A stretch of DNA of 64,000 nucleotides from Emcibacter sp. SYSU 3D8 (GCF_039655875.1 NZ_JBBYXK010000002.1:558001-622000); one strand, 5' to 3'; positions 44,895 through 54,745 are shown, counted from the stretch's first letter. Translations and numbers: made by a program. Notes: generated by a model not told the origin, from the sequence alone.

Positions 44895-46058
44895 ATGCGG
44901 CCGAACGCGCATCGTGCGGTGGAGCTTCTCCACGACCTGATCGCGTTCGACACGGTCAGCCGCAACTCCAACCTGAAGCTGATCGACTATGCGGCCGATT
45001 ACCTGGCGGGCGTGGGTGTCGAGTGCGAATTGATCCGCGACGACAGCGGCGCCAAGGCCAATCTGTTCGCCACCATAGGCGGCCCGGCCGGTGTGCCCGG
45101 CATCGTGCTGTCCGGACACACGGACGTGGTTCCGGTCGACGGGCAGGACTGGTCGAGCGACCCGTTTTCCCTGACCGAGCGGGACGGCAAGCTGTTCGGG
45201 CGCGGCACCTGCGACATGAAGGGCTTCATCGCCATCTGCCTGGCCATGGCGCCGGTCATCGCCAGGGCCGATCTGAAGCGGCCGATCCATTTCGCGTTTT
45301 CCTATGACGAGGAAGTCGGCTGCCGCGGCGTGGCGGGCATGATCGAAAAGATCGCGGGACGCTCGCCGCTGCCGCGCGCCTGCATTGTCGGCGAACCCAC
45401 CTCCATGCGCGCCGTGACCGCCCACAAGGGCATCCGCGCCTTCGAGACCGTGATCACCGGCCGCGAATCCCATTCCAGCAACACCGAATTCGGCGTCAGC
45501 GCCATCATGGCAGGCGGCAGGCTGATCGAATTTCTCCGCGCGATCCTTGCCGAGATGAAGGCGCGCGGCGACGACACCGGCCGGTTCGATCCGCCCTATA
45601 CCTCGCTCAATATCGGGACGATCGACGGCGGCAGCGCCCTGAACATCACCCCCAACCGGTGCCGGATGGTGTGGGAATACCGGCCGCTGCCGCAGGCCGA
45701 CGAGGATGAGATCATTTCCCGCTTCGACGCATTCTCCCGCGACGTCGAGGCCGAGATGCGCGCCCGGTTCGACGGCGCGTCCATCGTCACCACGCAGATC
45801 GCGCGGGCGCCGGCGCTGCTGCGTCAGCCGAATTCGCCCGCCGAAGAACTGGTGCGGGCGCTCACCGGCGAGAACGATTCGCTGACCGCCGCCTATGTCA
45901 CGGAAGCCGGGCTGTTCCAGCTGGCCGATATCCCCACCGTGGTCTGCGGCCCCGGCTCCATCGACCAGGCCCACCGGCCTGACGAGTTCATCGAACTGAG
46001 CCAGATGGACGCGGGCACGGATTTCATCGAGAAACTCGTCGCGGCACTGTCGGCCTGA
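44895..46058 (+). CDS. argE: Acetylornithine deacetylase
   Basis: A 387-residue M20-family metallohydrolase removing the acetyl group from N-acetylornithine. Metal-site blocks are LSGHTDVVPVDGQDWSSDPF, GRGTCDMKGF and FSYDEEVGCRG; the dimerisation domain starts near residue 175 (GRESHSSNTEFG). ATG 44895 is three bases after the folE stop, so it is likely co-transcribed with folE. ArgE homologues can also act on other acyl-amino acids. Confidence 0.93.
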   Translation: MRPNAHRAVELLHDLIAFDTVSRNSNLKLIDYAADYLAGVGVECELIRDDSGAKANLFATIGGPAGVPGIVLSGHTDVVPVDGQDWSSDPFSLTERDGKLFGRGTCDMKGFIAICLAMAPVIARADLKRPIHFAFSYDEEVGCRGVAGMIEKIAGRSPLPRACIVGEPTSMRAVTAHKGIRAFETVITGRESHSSNTEFGVSAIMAGGRLIEFLRAILAEMKARGDDTGRFDPPYTSLNIGTIDGGSALNITPNRCRMVWEYRPLPQADEDEIISRFDAFSRDVEAEMRARFDGASIVTTQIARAPALLRQPNSPAEELVRALTGENDSLTAAYVTEAGLFQLADIPTVVCGPGSIDQAHRPDEFIELSQMDAGTDFIEKLVAALSA

Positions 46059-46116
46059 GGTCGACTCCGCCCGATTTTACCCCGACAATACCCGCCTGAT
46101 CACACGGGAGGGTTCC

Positions 46117-47034
46117 ATGGCCGCATCGCCCCAGTTACTGGACGCCATCAACAAGCTGCGTGCGGGCAATGAAGCCGCCGCCCAGGCCGGCGCGGCGCCC
46201 TCGGTAGAGGGCGTGCGCGAGATGATGGCCAGCGCGGTATTCACCGCGCCGGCACCGTCCGGACTGAGGACGTCGAAGGCGCGGGCGGTGACCGTGCCCT
46301 GCGAATGGGTCTGCGCCCCGGGCGCCGATTCCAACAAGCGGGTGTTGTACCTGCATGGCGGCGGCTATGCGGCCGGCAACCTGGACACCCACCGGGCCCT
46401 GTGCGGCGATATCTCGGTGGCGTCCGGCGCATCGGTGCTTAACGTCGACTACCGGCTGGCGCCCGAATATGCCGCACCCGCCCAGTTCGAGGACGCCCTG
46501 CTGGCCTATCGCTGGATGCTGGACAATGGCCCGCTGGGCGAAGACCCGGCGAGCCACGCCTTCGTCGCCGGCGATTCGGCCGGCGGCGGCCTGGCGCTCT
46601 CCGTGCTGCAGGGAATCCGCGATGCAGGCGTGCGCGCACCCGATGCCGCTGTCCTGATCTCGCCCTGGACCGACATGACCTGCTCGGGGGGCACCTTGCG
46701 TACCAACTCGGACAAGGACCCCATGGTCGGCTATGGCCTGATCTCGTGGATGGCGGGCCTGGTGGTCGGCGACGGCGATCCCGCCGACCCGCGCGTGTCG
46801 CCGCTATTCGGCAACTACGCCGGCCTGCCGCCCATGCTGATCCAGGTTGGCGAAAACGAGTCCCTGCTGGACGATTCGCGCGCCGCCGCCGAGAAAGCGA
46901 CGGCGGCTGGTGTCGACGTCACCCTGGAATGCTGGCCCGACGTGATCCATGTCTGGCACGCATTGGGCCACGGCGTGCCGGAAGCCTCGCGCGGCATCAA
47001 TCGCGTCGGCGAATATCTGCGCGCGCACTTCTAG
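46117..47034 (+). CDS. Alpha/beta hydrolase (HSL-type esterase)
   Basis: A 305-residue esterase. The oxyanion-hole motif HGGG lies in YLHGGGYAAGNLDTH; the nucleophile elbow is AGDSAGGGLAL; the catalytic His lies in DVIHVWHALGH and the Asp just before in the SLLDDSRAAAEK region or nearby. These are features of hormone-sensitive-lipase family carboxylesterases for short-chain esters. ATG 46117 has an upstream gggagg. Convergent with the aldo/keto reductase. Confidence 0.93.
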   Translation: MAASPQLLDAINKLRAGNEAAAQAGAAPSVEGVREMMASAVFTAPAPSGLRTSKARAVTVPCEWVCAPGADSNKRVLYLHGGGYAAGNLDTHRALCGDISVASGASVLNVDYRLAPEYAAPAQFEDALLAYRWMLDNGPLGEDPASHAFVAGDSAGGGLALSVLQGIRDAGVRAPDAAVLISPWTDMTCSGGTLRTNSDKDPMVGYGLISWMAGLVVGDGDPADPRVSPLFGNYAGLPPMLIQVGENESLLDDSRAAAEKATAAGVDVTLECWPDVIHVWHALGHGVPEASRGINRVGEYLRAHF

Positions 47035-47070
47035 CGGCCAGCGACGGCCGGCAGAAGGTTCGGGCCAGGG

Positions 47071-48162
47071 TTACGCCGGCCGGCCGAACGGCTTGTCGAT
47101 CTTGGCGCCGCCGTCTGAAACGTCCTGGATGAACTGACTCTGGATCAGGTCGTGGGGATAGCCCAGTTCGATCTGGGTAAGCTCGTCCAGCCACGCCTTG
47201 TGCTCCAGCGGCAGGGCCACCTCCATGGCGCCGAGATTATCCTCGAGCTGGGCTGGCGTCCGGGCGCCCAGGATGGTGCTTGAGACATTCTGATGCGCCA
47301 TCACCCAGGCCAGCGCCACCTGCGCCGGCGTGGCGTTGATCTGCTTGCCGATGTCGATCAGCGCGTCGTTGATCTCGAGCGCCTGTTCGGTCACCCGGCC
47401 CGAGGCGGCCACCATGTTCTCGCGGGTACCATTGCCGCCGCCAAGCACGCGGCTGTCGCCGCTTCCCGGCTGGGCGATGTGCTTGCGGCCATATTTGCCG
47501 GTAAGCAGGCCCGCCGCGAGCGGTGACCACGGCGTAACGCCCAGGCCGAATTCGCGGCACATGGGCAGCAGGTCGCGTTCGGGTGTTCGCTGCAGCAGGT
47601 TGTATTCAAGCTGGAGTGCCACGAACGGGGTCCAGCCCTTCAACTCAGCCAGCACGTTGGCCTGGGCGATCTTCCATGCCGGCGCGTTGGACACGCCCAC
47701 ATAGAGCAGCTTGCCCTGGCGCACCGCGTCGTCGAGCGCGCGCATGATCTCATGCACCGGCGTACGGAATTCCCAGACATGCAGCCAGTACAGATCGATG
47801 TAGTCGGTACCCAGACGCTTCAGCGAGGCTTCCAGCGACTGCATGATGTTCTTGCGGGCGTTGCCGCCGGCGTTGGGATCGCCCGGCGAGGTGTTCATGG
47901 TGAACTTGGTGCCGATCACCCAGCGCTCGCGCTGGCCTTTCATGAACTCGCCGAGCAGCGTCTCGCTGGTGCCCTGGGTATACCCATCGGCCGTGTCGAC
48001 GAAATTGCCGCCGCGATCGGCATACATGTCGAACATGCGGCGGCTGTCCTGGGCGTTGGCGCCCCAGCCCCAATCCTCGCCGAAGGTCATGGCGCCCAGG
48101 CAAAGGGGCGAGACCCTCAGGCCGCTTCGGCCCAGTGTGCGGTAATCGTCCAAGGCAACCAT
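47071..48162 (-). CDS. Aldo/keto reductase
   Basis: A 363-residue NADPH-dependent reductase of the AKR superfamily. The catalytic Asp and Tyr are in NFVDTADGYTQG, the Lys in VIGTKF, and the His in DLYWLHVWEF. The NADPH-binding end reads SSTILGARTPAQLEDNLGA. The sequence is nearest to YajO/Tas-like or perakine reductase-like AKRs. The physiological substrate is unknown. Confidence 0.94.
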   Translation of the reverse strand: MVALDDYRTLGRSGLRVSPLCLGAMTFGEDWGWGANAQDSRRMFDMYADRGGNFVDTADGYTQGTSETLLGEFMKGQRERWVIGTKFTMNTSPGDPNAGGNARKNIMQSLEASLKRLGTDYIDLYWLHVWEFRTPVHEIMRALDDAVRQGKLLYVGVSNAPAWKIAQANVLAELKGWTPFVALQLEYNLLQRTPERDLLPMCREFGLGVTPWSPLAAGLLTGKYGRKHIAQPGSGDSRVLGGGNGTRENMVAASGRVTEQALEINDALIDIGKQINATPAQVALAWVMAHQNVSSTILGARTPAQLEDNLGAMEVALPLEHKAWLDELTQIELGYPHDLIQSQFIQDVSDGGAKIDKPFGRPA

Positions 48163-48186
48163 GTCGCGTCTCCCCGCTTCGGTTAT

Positions 48187-49098
48187 TCAGCGTATGCTGT
48201 AGAGCTCCGTCAGAACCTGATAGGACTGACGCAGATTGGCTTCGGTGTCGTCGCGGGCATCGATCGCGCCCACGGAATCCCAATAGCTTATGGCCGCCTT
48301 GCCAAGCTCGACCGCCTGTTCCACGTCAGCGGCGGCCTTGTTGTGCCATCCCCGGACAGTCAGCGCCTGGGCCAGATTGCCCTGGATGATCGCCGTCTGG
48401 GCCGGCAGATCGAGGGTTGCCGCCATAGCCAGCGCCGCGCGCAGCTGGGTCACCGCTTCGTCGGCGGGCGCCGCCTCGTTGGTCAGCATGGCCATCTCGA
48501 CCAGCGCGCTCGCCATGTTGACCTGGATGCGCACCCGCTCGCGGTCGTCCGGCTTGATCGCCCGATCGCTCAGCGCCTCGCGGAAGGTCTGATGGGCCAG
48601 CTTCAGCGCGGCGGCGTCCTTCGCCATGCTGCCCTTGGTCCACTGGGCGATGGCCAGGCTGTTCATCAGGCCGGGCCATTGTTCCGGTTGCGAATCGCGG
48701 GCGAACAGCGCCGCCGATTCGAAGGCGGCAATGGCCTCGTCGAGCCGGCTGCGATCATTGGTGCGCCGGGCCAGCATCACCAGTGCCGTGCCGACATCCT
48801 TGCTTGCCGCGACCCAGAGCGCGCCGCGGCCGCCGCTTTCCAGCGACGACAACACGGCGGATGCCGCGTCGGCGCCGCGGCGGATCAGACCGACGTCGCC
48901 GTTCAGGTCGCCAAGACGAAACATCGCCTCGGCCCGTCGCAATGCCTGATCGCTGGGCGCGCCGGCAGGCGCAATCCGCTCGATGACCGCCTGCAGCTCG
49001 GCCGGGCTGGCGTCCGCCAGGTCGGCCTCGGCGGCAACAGCCGCACTTGCGGCACTGGCGGCGAGCACAAGCGCGGCGATAATCGGTCTGACGGGCAT
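48187..49098 (-). CDS. Secreted helical-repeat (TPR-like) protein
   Basis: A 303-residue protein with signal peptide MPVRPIIAALVLAASAASAAVAA. The mature chain is a series of Ala-rich helices in the pattern A-x-x-L-x-x-A-I-x-x-[YF]-x-x-A (for example RSRLDEAIAAFESAALFA), as in tetratricopeptide solenoids, which suggests a protein-binding scaffold in the periplasm. GGAGGATCC directly before ATG 49098 decides the start. Divergent from the ZIP-like gene; no specific family recognised. Confidence 0.75.
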   Translation of the reverse strand: MPVRPIIAALVLAASAASAAVAAEADLADASPAELQAVIERIAPAGAPSDQALRRAEAMFRLGDLNGDVGLIRRGADAASAVLSSLESGGRGALWVAASKDVGTALVMLARRTNDRSRLDEAIAAFESAALFARDSQPEQWPGLMNSLAIAQWTKGSMAKDAAALKLAHQTFREALSDRAIKPDDRERVRIQVNMASALVEMAMLTNEAAPADEAVTQLRAALAMAATLDLPAQTAIIQGNLAQALTVRGWHNKAAADVEQAVELGKAAISYWDSVGAIDARDDTEANLRQSYQVLTELYSIR

Positions 49099-49233
49099 CG
49101 GATCCTCCACGGACATCTTAATGCCGGGCATGGTGATGTTTGCAAGTCCGACGTCCGCGACGGGGCGCTTGCATCCGCCCGACATGTCACCGATAAGGAC
49201 GCATCACTCTCAGCGTTATGTTATAACAAAGAC

Positions 49234-49875
49234 ATGTATCTCGCCGCCGGCATCGCCGCCCTGCTCATCGGACCCGCCGCGTACCAGCTCCTGCAGGGGC
49301 TGTCGCGGTTCAGGCACGCGCTTGACCTGGCTGTCACGGGCGTCATCACCGTGCTGGCGCTGCTGATCCTGTGGGACACGGCCGAGTCCGGCGGCTGGCT
49401 GATCGTTGCCTTCGCCACGGCCGGCCTGGCCGGCCCGCTCGCCGCCGAGGCGCTGCTGCACCGCGAGCGCGGGGTCCATGCGGTAACTCTGGTCGTGGGC
49501 GTGGGCGGATTGCTGCTGCACAGCGCGGCCGATGGCGCGGCGCTGCTGAGCGGACAGCTCGGCCGTCACGAAGCCCTGTCGATGGCCGTGGTGCTGCACA
49601 ACGTGCCCGCCGGCCTGGCCATCTGGTGGCTGGTACAGACCAATGTCGGCACCCGCGCCGCCATGGTGGTGCTGGCCCTGCTCGCGGCAGCGACCGTGGC
49701 GGGCTATTTCGCCGCGTCGGCGGTGGCGAGCGTCGCCAGCGAGGCCGAATTCGCCTGGCTCCAGGCATTCGTTGCCGGCTCGCTGCTGCACCTGACCTAC
49801 CACCGGCTGCGCCACAGCCACGGTGAACGCGAGCGCGCGGCCCACGACCATGGGCGTTCCGGCCACAGCCACTGA
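49234..49875 (+). CDS. ZIP-like metal permease with His-rich tail
   Basis: A 213-residue membrane protein with about seven helices. VVLHNVPAGLAIWWLV (about residues 122-137) matches the ZIP TM4 metal site HN-x-P-E-G, with Ala in place of Glu. LLLHSAADGAALLSG (about 91-105) supplies a second His-Asp site, and HLTYHRLRHSHGE near the end adds further His. The tail HDHGRSGHSH is a likely metal-binding extension. It is shorter than most ZIP proteins. ATG 49234 follows from where the hydrophobic sequence starts. Confidence 0.72.
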   Translation: MYLAAGIAALLIGPAAYQLLQGLSRFRHALDLAVTGVITVLALLILWDTAESGGWLIVAFATAGLAGPLAAEALLHRERGVHAVTLVVGVGGLLLHSAADGAALLSGQLGRHEALSMAVVLHNVPAGLAIWWLVQTNVGTRAAMVVLALLAAATVAGYFAASAVASVASEAEFAWLQAFVAGSLLHLTYHRLRHSHGERERAAHDHGRSGHSH

Positions 49876-50015
49876 AACCCGCCGTTGCCTTCGGGTGTGG
49901 CGGAGTTACATCTTTTCTTTGTCCCGACTGCTTGCTACAGCATGCGAGGCTAGGAAACGCCAACCGGCCCGATCAAAAAACCCGCCGGATCACAAATTCA
50001 GAGAAGGCTGCCGCC

Positions 50016-50915
50016 ATGAAATTCGCTCTCGGACCCGTTACGGGCCTTGTGCTTGCCTGCCTCGCGCTGACGGCCTGCGACAAGAAGGCCCCCGACGAAC
50101 AGGCAAAGGCCGAGGACGCCGTGGTCGCGACGGTCAACGGCCAGAAGATCCGCCAATCCGACGTGACCGAACTCTACGACGCGCTGCCGGGTCAATACCG
50201 CCAGCTGCCCATCGACTTCCTGCAGGACCAGCTGGTCGAGCGGCTGGTGGACCAGAAGCTGGTGACCGCCAAGGCCCGCGCCGATGGCACGGAGAAGGAC
50301 GCCAAGTACAAGGAACGGCTCAGCCAGGCGAAGGACCAGATTCTGGAAGATGTCTGGCTGTCCAAGGAGATCGACAAGCGCCTGTCTCCCGAGCGACTGA
50401 AGAAGGCCTATGACGAGATGGTCGCCGAGTTCAAGCCATCGACCGAATTCAAGGCCAGCCATATCCTGGTGAAGACCGAGGAAGAGGGCCGGCAGGTCAT
50501 CGCCGATCTCGCCAAGGGCGCCGACTTCGCCGCGCTGGCGAGAGACAAGTCGCTGGACAAGGGTTCGGCCGCCGAAGGCGGCGATCTGGGCGATTATTTC
50601 GCGCCCGACAAGATGGTGCCCGAGTTCGCCCAGGCGGTGACCGCGCTGAAGCCGGGCGAGGTATCCAAGACGCCGGTGAAGAGCCAGTATGGCTGGCACG
50701 TCATCAAGGTCGTCGACACCCGGCAGAGCACGCCGCCCAAGCTGGAAGACGTGGAAGCCCAGATCCGGGAATCCGAGCACGACAAGGTGGTCCAGGAAAT
50801 CCTCGAAGAACTGCGCAGCAAGGCCAAGATCGAGAAGCCGACGCCGACCGCCGATGCCGGTTCGGGCCACGAAGGCGAGGACGCGCCGCCGCCCGCCGAG
50901 CCGGAAGCCAAGTAA
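50016..50915 (+). CDS. Lipoprotein peptidyl-prolyl isomerase (parvulin, PrsA/SurA-like)
   Basis: A 299-residue protein. The lipobox LALTAC (Cys21) makes it a lipoprotein in the periplasm. An N-terminal SurA-like helical chaperone region (about 30-140) precedes the parvulin domain with FKASHILVKTEEEG, GGDLGDYF, and SQYGWHVIKVVD (His). A Pro/Glu-rich tail follows. It would help fold exported proteins. A strong terminator follows. Confidence 0.93.
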   Translation: MKFALGPVTGLVLACLALTACDKKAPDEQAKAEDAVVATVNGQKIRQSDVTELYDALPGQYRQLPIDFLQDQLVERLVDQKLVTAKARADGTEKDAKYKERLSQAKDQILEDVWLSKEIDKRLSPERLKKAYDEMVAEFKPSTEFKASHILVKTEEEGRQVIADLAKGADFAALARDKSLDKGSAAEGGDLGDYFAPDKMVPEFAQAVTALKPGEVSKTPVKSQYGWHVIKVVDTRQSTPPKLEDVEAQIRESEHDKVVQEILEELRSKAKIEKPTPTADAGSGHEGEDAPPPAEPEAK

Positions 50916-50958
50916 CGGCCGCTCCGGAGACAGAGGCGGCCAACGCCGAAACGTTCAA

Positions 50959-50988
50959 GGGCATCCCGGTTCACCGGGATGCCCTTTT
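50959..50988 (+). terminator. Rho-independent terminator after the parvulin gene
   Basis: A perfect 11-bp stem gggcatcccgg/ccgggatgccc with loop ttca, followed by TTTT. It lies before the convergent gcrA gene. Confidence 0.93.
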
Positions 50989-51023
50989 CGATTCAGCGTC
51001 TCGATTGGACGGAACGCAAGACC

Positions 51024-51464
51024 CTACCGGTTGCCGCGGCGGCGATCCTTGCGCGGCTGCGGCGCCTGATAGGCGATCGACGCGTGGTGCTGGCAATAGG
51101 GCTGGCCCGGTGTCGATTTGCGGCCGCAGAACCGGAAATCCGAATCGCCGGGATGGCCCATGGGCCATTTGCACATGCGGTCGGTGAGCGTGAGGATGGT
51201 GATCATCTCAGGTTCGGCCTTGGGCGCGGGCTTTTCGACCTTCGGCGCCTTCTTCGCCGGTTTGGCCACCGGCTCGGCAGCTTCCTCGGCGGGCTTCTTC
51301 ACCGGCGACGGCCGTGACGACAGGCCAAGGCGGTGAGCCTTGCCGATCACCGCATTGCGCGTCACGTCACCGCTGAGTTCCTCGGCGATCTGGCTGGCGC
51401 TGAGGCCCTTCTTCCAAAGAGTCTTAAGCAGTTCGACCCGTTCGTCGGTCCAACCCAAGGTCAT
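51024..51464 (-). CDS. gcrA: Cell-cycle regulator GcrA
   Basis: A 146-residue protein. The N-terminal HTH (MTLGWTDERVELLKTLWKKGLSASQIAEELSG, then NAVIGKAHRLGL) is the GcrA DNA-binding domain; a Lys/Pro/Ala linker leads to the C-terminal RNA-polymerase-binding domain with CKWPMGHPGDSDFRFCGR and YCQHH. GcrA acts with the CcrM methylase at GANTC sites to time cell-cycle transcription. It is found only in Alphaproteobacteria. Confidence 0.97.
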   Translation of the reverse strand: MTLGWTDERVELLKTLWKKGLSASQIAEELSGDVTRNAVIGKAHRLGLSSRPSPVKKPAEEAAEPVAKPAKKAPKVEKPAPKAEPEMITILTLTDRMCKWPMGHPGDSDFRFCGRKSTPGQPYCQHHASIAYQAPQPRKDRRRGNR

Positions 51465-51531
51465 CGTCTAAATCCTGTCCGGAGTTCGGGGGGCGCACCC
51501 TACAGAAAACGCTCGTTTCGGTCAATTGCGA

Positions 51532-51559
51532 GACATAGTACGCCCTTCGGGCTTGTCAA
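51532..51559 (-). promoter_or_regulatory. Candidate sigma-70 promoter of gcrA
   Basis: Read on the minus strand, TTGACA (51554-51559) and TATGTC (51532-51537) are 16 bases apart, giving a 5' leader of about 60 bases before the gcrA start. The match to TTGACA is perfect and the -10 moderate. Confidence 0.5.
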
Positions 51560-51656
51560 ATCCCCGCGCACATCGTCCGTGCAGCGCCGCACCTTCCGGC
51601 GCACTTGCCCAATATCGGGCCTCGCGGTAGAAGCGGCGCGAGGATATCGGAACCGC

Positions 51657-52469
51657 ATGCACAAGATCATCGAACCGCCCGCCTATGCCGTCCGCCAGAT
51701 CGGCGCCGTCAACTGGATCGGGCTCTGGACGCTTTACTGCAAGGAAGTGAAGCGCTTCATGAAGGTCGGCCTGCAGACGGTGTTCGCGCCGGCGGTGACG
51801 ACGATCCTGTTCTTTGCCGTCTTCATGCTGGCGCTGGGCGGCGACCACCGGGTGGTGCGCGGCCTGCCCTTTGCCGAGTTCCTCGTCCCGGGCCTGGTGA
51901 TGATGGGAATCGTCCAGAACAGCTTCGCCAACACATCGTCTTCCCTGTTGATCGCCAAGGTGCAGGGCAACATCGTCGATCTGCTGATGCCGCCCCTGAG
52001 CGCCGGCGAGATGGTGCTGGCCTTCGCGCTCGGCGGGGTGACGCGGGGCATCCTGGTCGCCGTCGCCGTGGTGCTGCCGCTGCTGCCGTTCGTCGACATC
52101 CACCTGCCGCATCCCTTCCTGGCGGTCTATTTCGCGCTGTCGGCCTCGCTGCTGCTGTCGCTGGTAGGGCTGCTCGGCGGCGTCTGGGCGACCAAGTTCG
52201 ACCACATGGCGGCGATCACCAACTTCGTCATCATGCCGTTGTCATTCCTGTCGGGGACGTTCTATTCGATCGAGCGACTGCCGGCCGTCTGGCAGACCAT
52301 CAGCCATTTCAACCCGTTCTTCTATGCGATCGACGGCCTGCGCTATTCGTTCATCGATCACGCAGACAGCTCCATTCCGCTGGGCATGGGCGTCATGCTG
52401 GCGCTCAACATCGGGCTATACACCGTCTGCTACTGGGTGTTCCGACGAGGTTACCGGCTGAAGGACTGA
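51657..52469 (+). CDS. ABC-2-type transporter permease
   Basis: A 270-residue permease with six helices. The family core FLVPGLVMMGIVQNSFANTSSSLLIAKVQGNIVDLLMPPLS-type region (about 79-120) and SFLSGTFYSIERLPAVWQTISHFNPFFYAIDGLRY near 195-229 match YadH/NodJ permeases for lipids, polysaccharides or drugs. The ATPase partner is not adjacent on either side, so it must come from elsewhere or this is an orphan. ATG 51657 was chosen from the protein pattern; upstream in-frame sequence is not protein-like. Confidence 0.92.
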   Translation: MHKIIEPPAYAVRQIGAVNWIGLWTLYCKEVKRFMKVGLQTVFAPAVTTILFFAVFMLALGGDHRVVRGLPFAEFLVPGLVMMGIVQNSFANTSSSLLIAKVQGNIVDLLMPPLSAGEMVLAFALGGVTRGILVAVAVVLPLLPFVDIHLPHPFLAVYFALSASLLLSLVGLLGGVWATKFDHMAAITNFVIMPLSFLSGTFYSIERLPAVWQTISHFNPFFYAIDGLRYSFIDHADSSIPLGMGVMLALNIGLYTVCYWVFRRGYRLKD

Positions 52470-52522
52470 GCGCTTTCAGGCGCGGCTGAAAGCCTCGCCG
52501 TCCGAACACCGCGACCAGGACC

Positions 52523-52549
52523 GAGGCGCCTTCGGGCGTCTGCCTTTTT
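52523..52549 (+). terminator. Likely terminator after the permease gene
   Basis: A short stem aggcgcc/ggcgtct with a TTCG loop is followed by GCC and five T. It is weaker than the other terminators in the window and lies just before the argD promoter. Confidence 0.5.
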
Positions 52550-52551
52550 CG

Positions 52552-52580
52552 TTGACACCCCGTGGGGGCCTCCCGATACT
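52552..52580 (+). promoter_or_regulatory. Sigma-70 promoter of argD-argF-hslO
   Basis: TTGACA at 52552-52557 and GATACT at 52575-52580 with a 17-base spacer. It lies 43 bases before the argD start, giving a short leader. Confidence 0.7.
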
Positions 52581-52622
52581 CCACGGCTTTTTCCGAGACC
52601 CAAACCCGGACGGGGAAATTCG

Positions 52623-53813
52623 ATGATCACGGCTGTGATGCCGACCTATGCGCGGGCCGACCTCGCCTTTGACAAGGGCAAGGGCTCGTACCTCTACAGC
52701 ACCGAAGGCGAGAAGTTCCTGGACTTCTGCGGCGGCATCGCCGTGACCAGCCTCGGCCATGCCCACCCGCATCTTGTCGAGGCGCTGAAGGCCCAGGCCG
52801 AGGCGCTTTGGCATACCTCGAACCTCTACCGAATTCCGCAACAGGAAAAGCTGGCCGCGCGCCTGACCGAGGCGACCTTCGCGGATACCGTGTTTGTATG
52901 CAATTCGGGCGCCGAGGCGCTGGAATGCGCCATCAAGACCACCCGCAAATATCACTATGTCAACGGCGCGCCGGAGCGCTTCCGTATTGTCACCATGGAA
53001 GGCGCCTTTCACGGCCGCACCCTGGCGACCATCGCCGCCGGCGGACAGGCCAAGCACCTCGAGGGCTTCGGGCCCAAGGTAGAGGGCTTCGACCAGGTGC
53101 CGTTCGGCGACCTCGACGCCCTGTCCAACGCCATCGGTCCGGCCACCGCCGGCGTGCTGTTCGAGCCGGTGCGCGGCGAGGGCGGCATCAACGCCATTCC
53201 GGTCGAGTTGATGGCCAGGATCCGCAAGCTGTGCGACGAGCGCGGCATCCTGATGGTGCTGGACGAGGTCCAGTGCGGCATCGGCCGCACCGGCAAGCTG
53301 TTCGCCTATCAATGGTCCGACATCGCGCCCGACATCCTGGCAAGTGCCAAGGGCCTGGGCGGCGGCTTCCCGATCGGCGCCTGCCTCGCCTCTGAAGAAG
53401 CGGCCAAAGGCATGGTCGCCGGCAGCCATGGCTCGACCTTTGGCGGCAACCCCATGGCCTGCGCCGTGGCCAATGCGGTGCTCGACGTCGTGCTGGCGCC
53501 CGGGTTTCTCGACCGGGTCCAGGATCTGGGCGGCTATATGGGCCAGAAGCTGGCATCGGTGGTGGCCAAGCATCCGGACATCCTGGACAGTGTGCAGGGC
53601 GTCGGCCTGATCCGGGGGCTGCGCTGCAAGGTACCCAACACCGATCTGGTCAATGCGCTGCGCGACCAGCATGTGCTGACCGTCGGGGCGGGTGAAAACC
53701 AGGTGCGCCTGCTGCCGCCGCTGACCGTCACCGAGGATGAAATCGATGAGGCGGTCGCCGCCATCGACACGGCGTGCGGCGCGGTCGCGGCACGGCTGAG
53801 TCCCGTGCCATGA
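52623..53813 (+). CDS. argD: Acetylornithine aminotransferase
   Basis: A 396-residue class-III aminotransferase that makes N-acetylornithine from the semialdehyde with glutamate, and may also act on succinyl-diaminopimelate in lysine synthesis. Blocks include [54 protein letters not shown] and the PLP Lys in [14 protein letters not shown]. The stop overlaps argF by four bases. Together with lysA in the next cluster, it ties arginine and lysine synthesis. Confidence 0.95.
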   Translation: MITAVMPTYARADLAFDKGKGSYLYSTEGEKFLDFCGGIAVTSLGHAHPHLVEALKAQAEALWHTSNLYRIPQQEKLAARLTEATFADTVFVCNSGAEALECAIKTTRKYHYVNGAPERFRIVTMEGAFHGRTLATIAAGGQAKHLEGFGPKVEGFDQVPFGDLDALSNAIGPATAGVLFEPVRGEGGINAIPVELMARIRKLCDERGILMVLDEVQCGIGRTGKLFAYQWSDIAPDILASAKGLGGGFPIGACLASEEAAKGMVAGSHGSTFGGNPMACAVANAVLDVVLAPGFLDRVQDLGGYMGQKLASVVAKHPDILDSVQGVGLIRGLRCKVPNTDLVNALRDQHVLTVGAGENQVRLLPPLTVTEDEIDEAVAAIDTACGAVAARLSPVP

Positions 53814-54745
53814 GCGACGGCGGCTATCGGCACTTTCTCGACCTTGATGAAATCGATGCCGGCGAATTGAAGGCCATCATCGCCCGCGCCCGGCAGATCA
53901 AGGGCGCGCGCGCCGGATTGCCCAAGGGCGCGCCGGACCCCGACGCGCCGCTGGACGGTCACATGCTGGCCGCCATCTTCGAGCGCGAGTCGACCCGGAC
54001 CCGTGTGTCGTTCGACGTCGGCATGCGCCAGCTTGGCGGCCGGACCATGATATTGACCGGCGACGAAACCCAGCTGGGCCGTGGCGAGACGGTGGCCGAT
54101 ACCGCCCGCGTCCTGTCGCGCTTTGTCGACGCTGTCATGCTCCGCACCCTGCGCCACGATTACCTGCTGGAGCTGGCCGAAAACGCCACGATCCCCGTGA
54201 TCAATGGCCTGACCCAGCTGACTCATCCATGCCAGCTGATGGCCGATGTGATGACCATCGAGGAGCATCGCGGCCCCATCGCCGGCAAGGTGGTGGTCTG
54301 GACCGGCGACGGCAACAATGTCTGCGCCAGCCTGGTGCATGCGGCCGTGAAGTTCGATTTCGAGCTGCGCATCGCCACACCGAAGAAATATGCCCTGCGC
54401 CAGGACGTGCTGGACTGGGCCGCCGCGCATGGAGGCCGTGTCTCGGTCGGCGAGGATCCGTGGGCCGCCGTCAGGGACGCCGACTGCGTGTTCACCGACA
54501 CTTTCGTGTCCATGGGGCAGACCGGCCGCGAAAAGCGGCTGGAGCGGCTGGCGCCGTTCGCCGTCAGCAGCGAACTGATGGCCGCGGCGAAACCCGATGC
54601 CCTGTTCCTGCACTGCCTGCCGGCCCATCGCGGCGAGGAAGTGGACGAGACGGTCATTGACGGGCCCAAGTCGGTCGTCTGGGACGAGGCCGAGAACCGG
54701 CTACACGTCCAGAAGGCCATCCTGCTGTGGTGCCTGGGAAAGTAA
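53810..54745 (+). CDS. argF: Ornithine carbamoyltransferase
   Basis: A 311-residue enzyme forming citrulline from ornithine and carbamoyl phosphate. The carbamoyl-phosphate loop ESTRTRVSF is at about residue 54, with HPCQLMADV in the middle and the ornithine loop [11 protein letters not shown] near 269. ATG 53810 overlaps the argD stop. hslO follows, a conserved alphaproteobacterial order. Confidence 0.97.
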   Translation: MSDGGYRHFLDLDEIDAGELKAIIARARQIKGARAGLPKGAPDPDAPLDGHMLAAIFERESTRTRVSFDVGMRQLGGRTMILTGDETQLGRGETVADTARVLSRFVDAVMLRTLRHDYLLELAENATIPVINGLTQLTHPCQLMADVMTIEEHRGPIAGKVVVWTGDGNNVCASLVHAAVKFDFELRIATPKKYALRQDVLDWAAAHGGRVSVGEDPWAAVRDADCVFTDTFVSMGQTGREKRLERLAPFAVSSELMAAAKPDALFLHCLPAHRGEEVDETVIDGPKSVVWDEAENRLHVQKAILLWCLGK

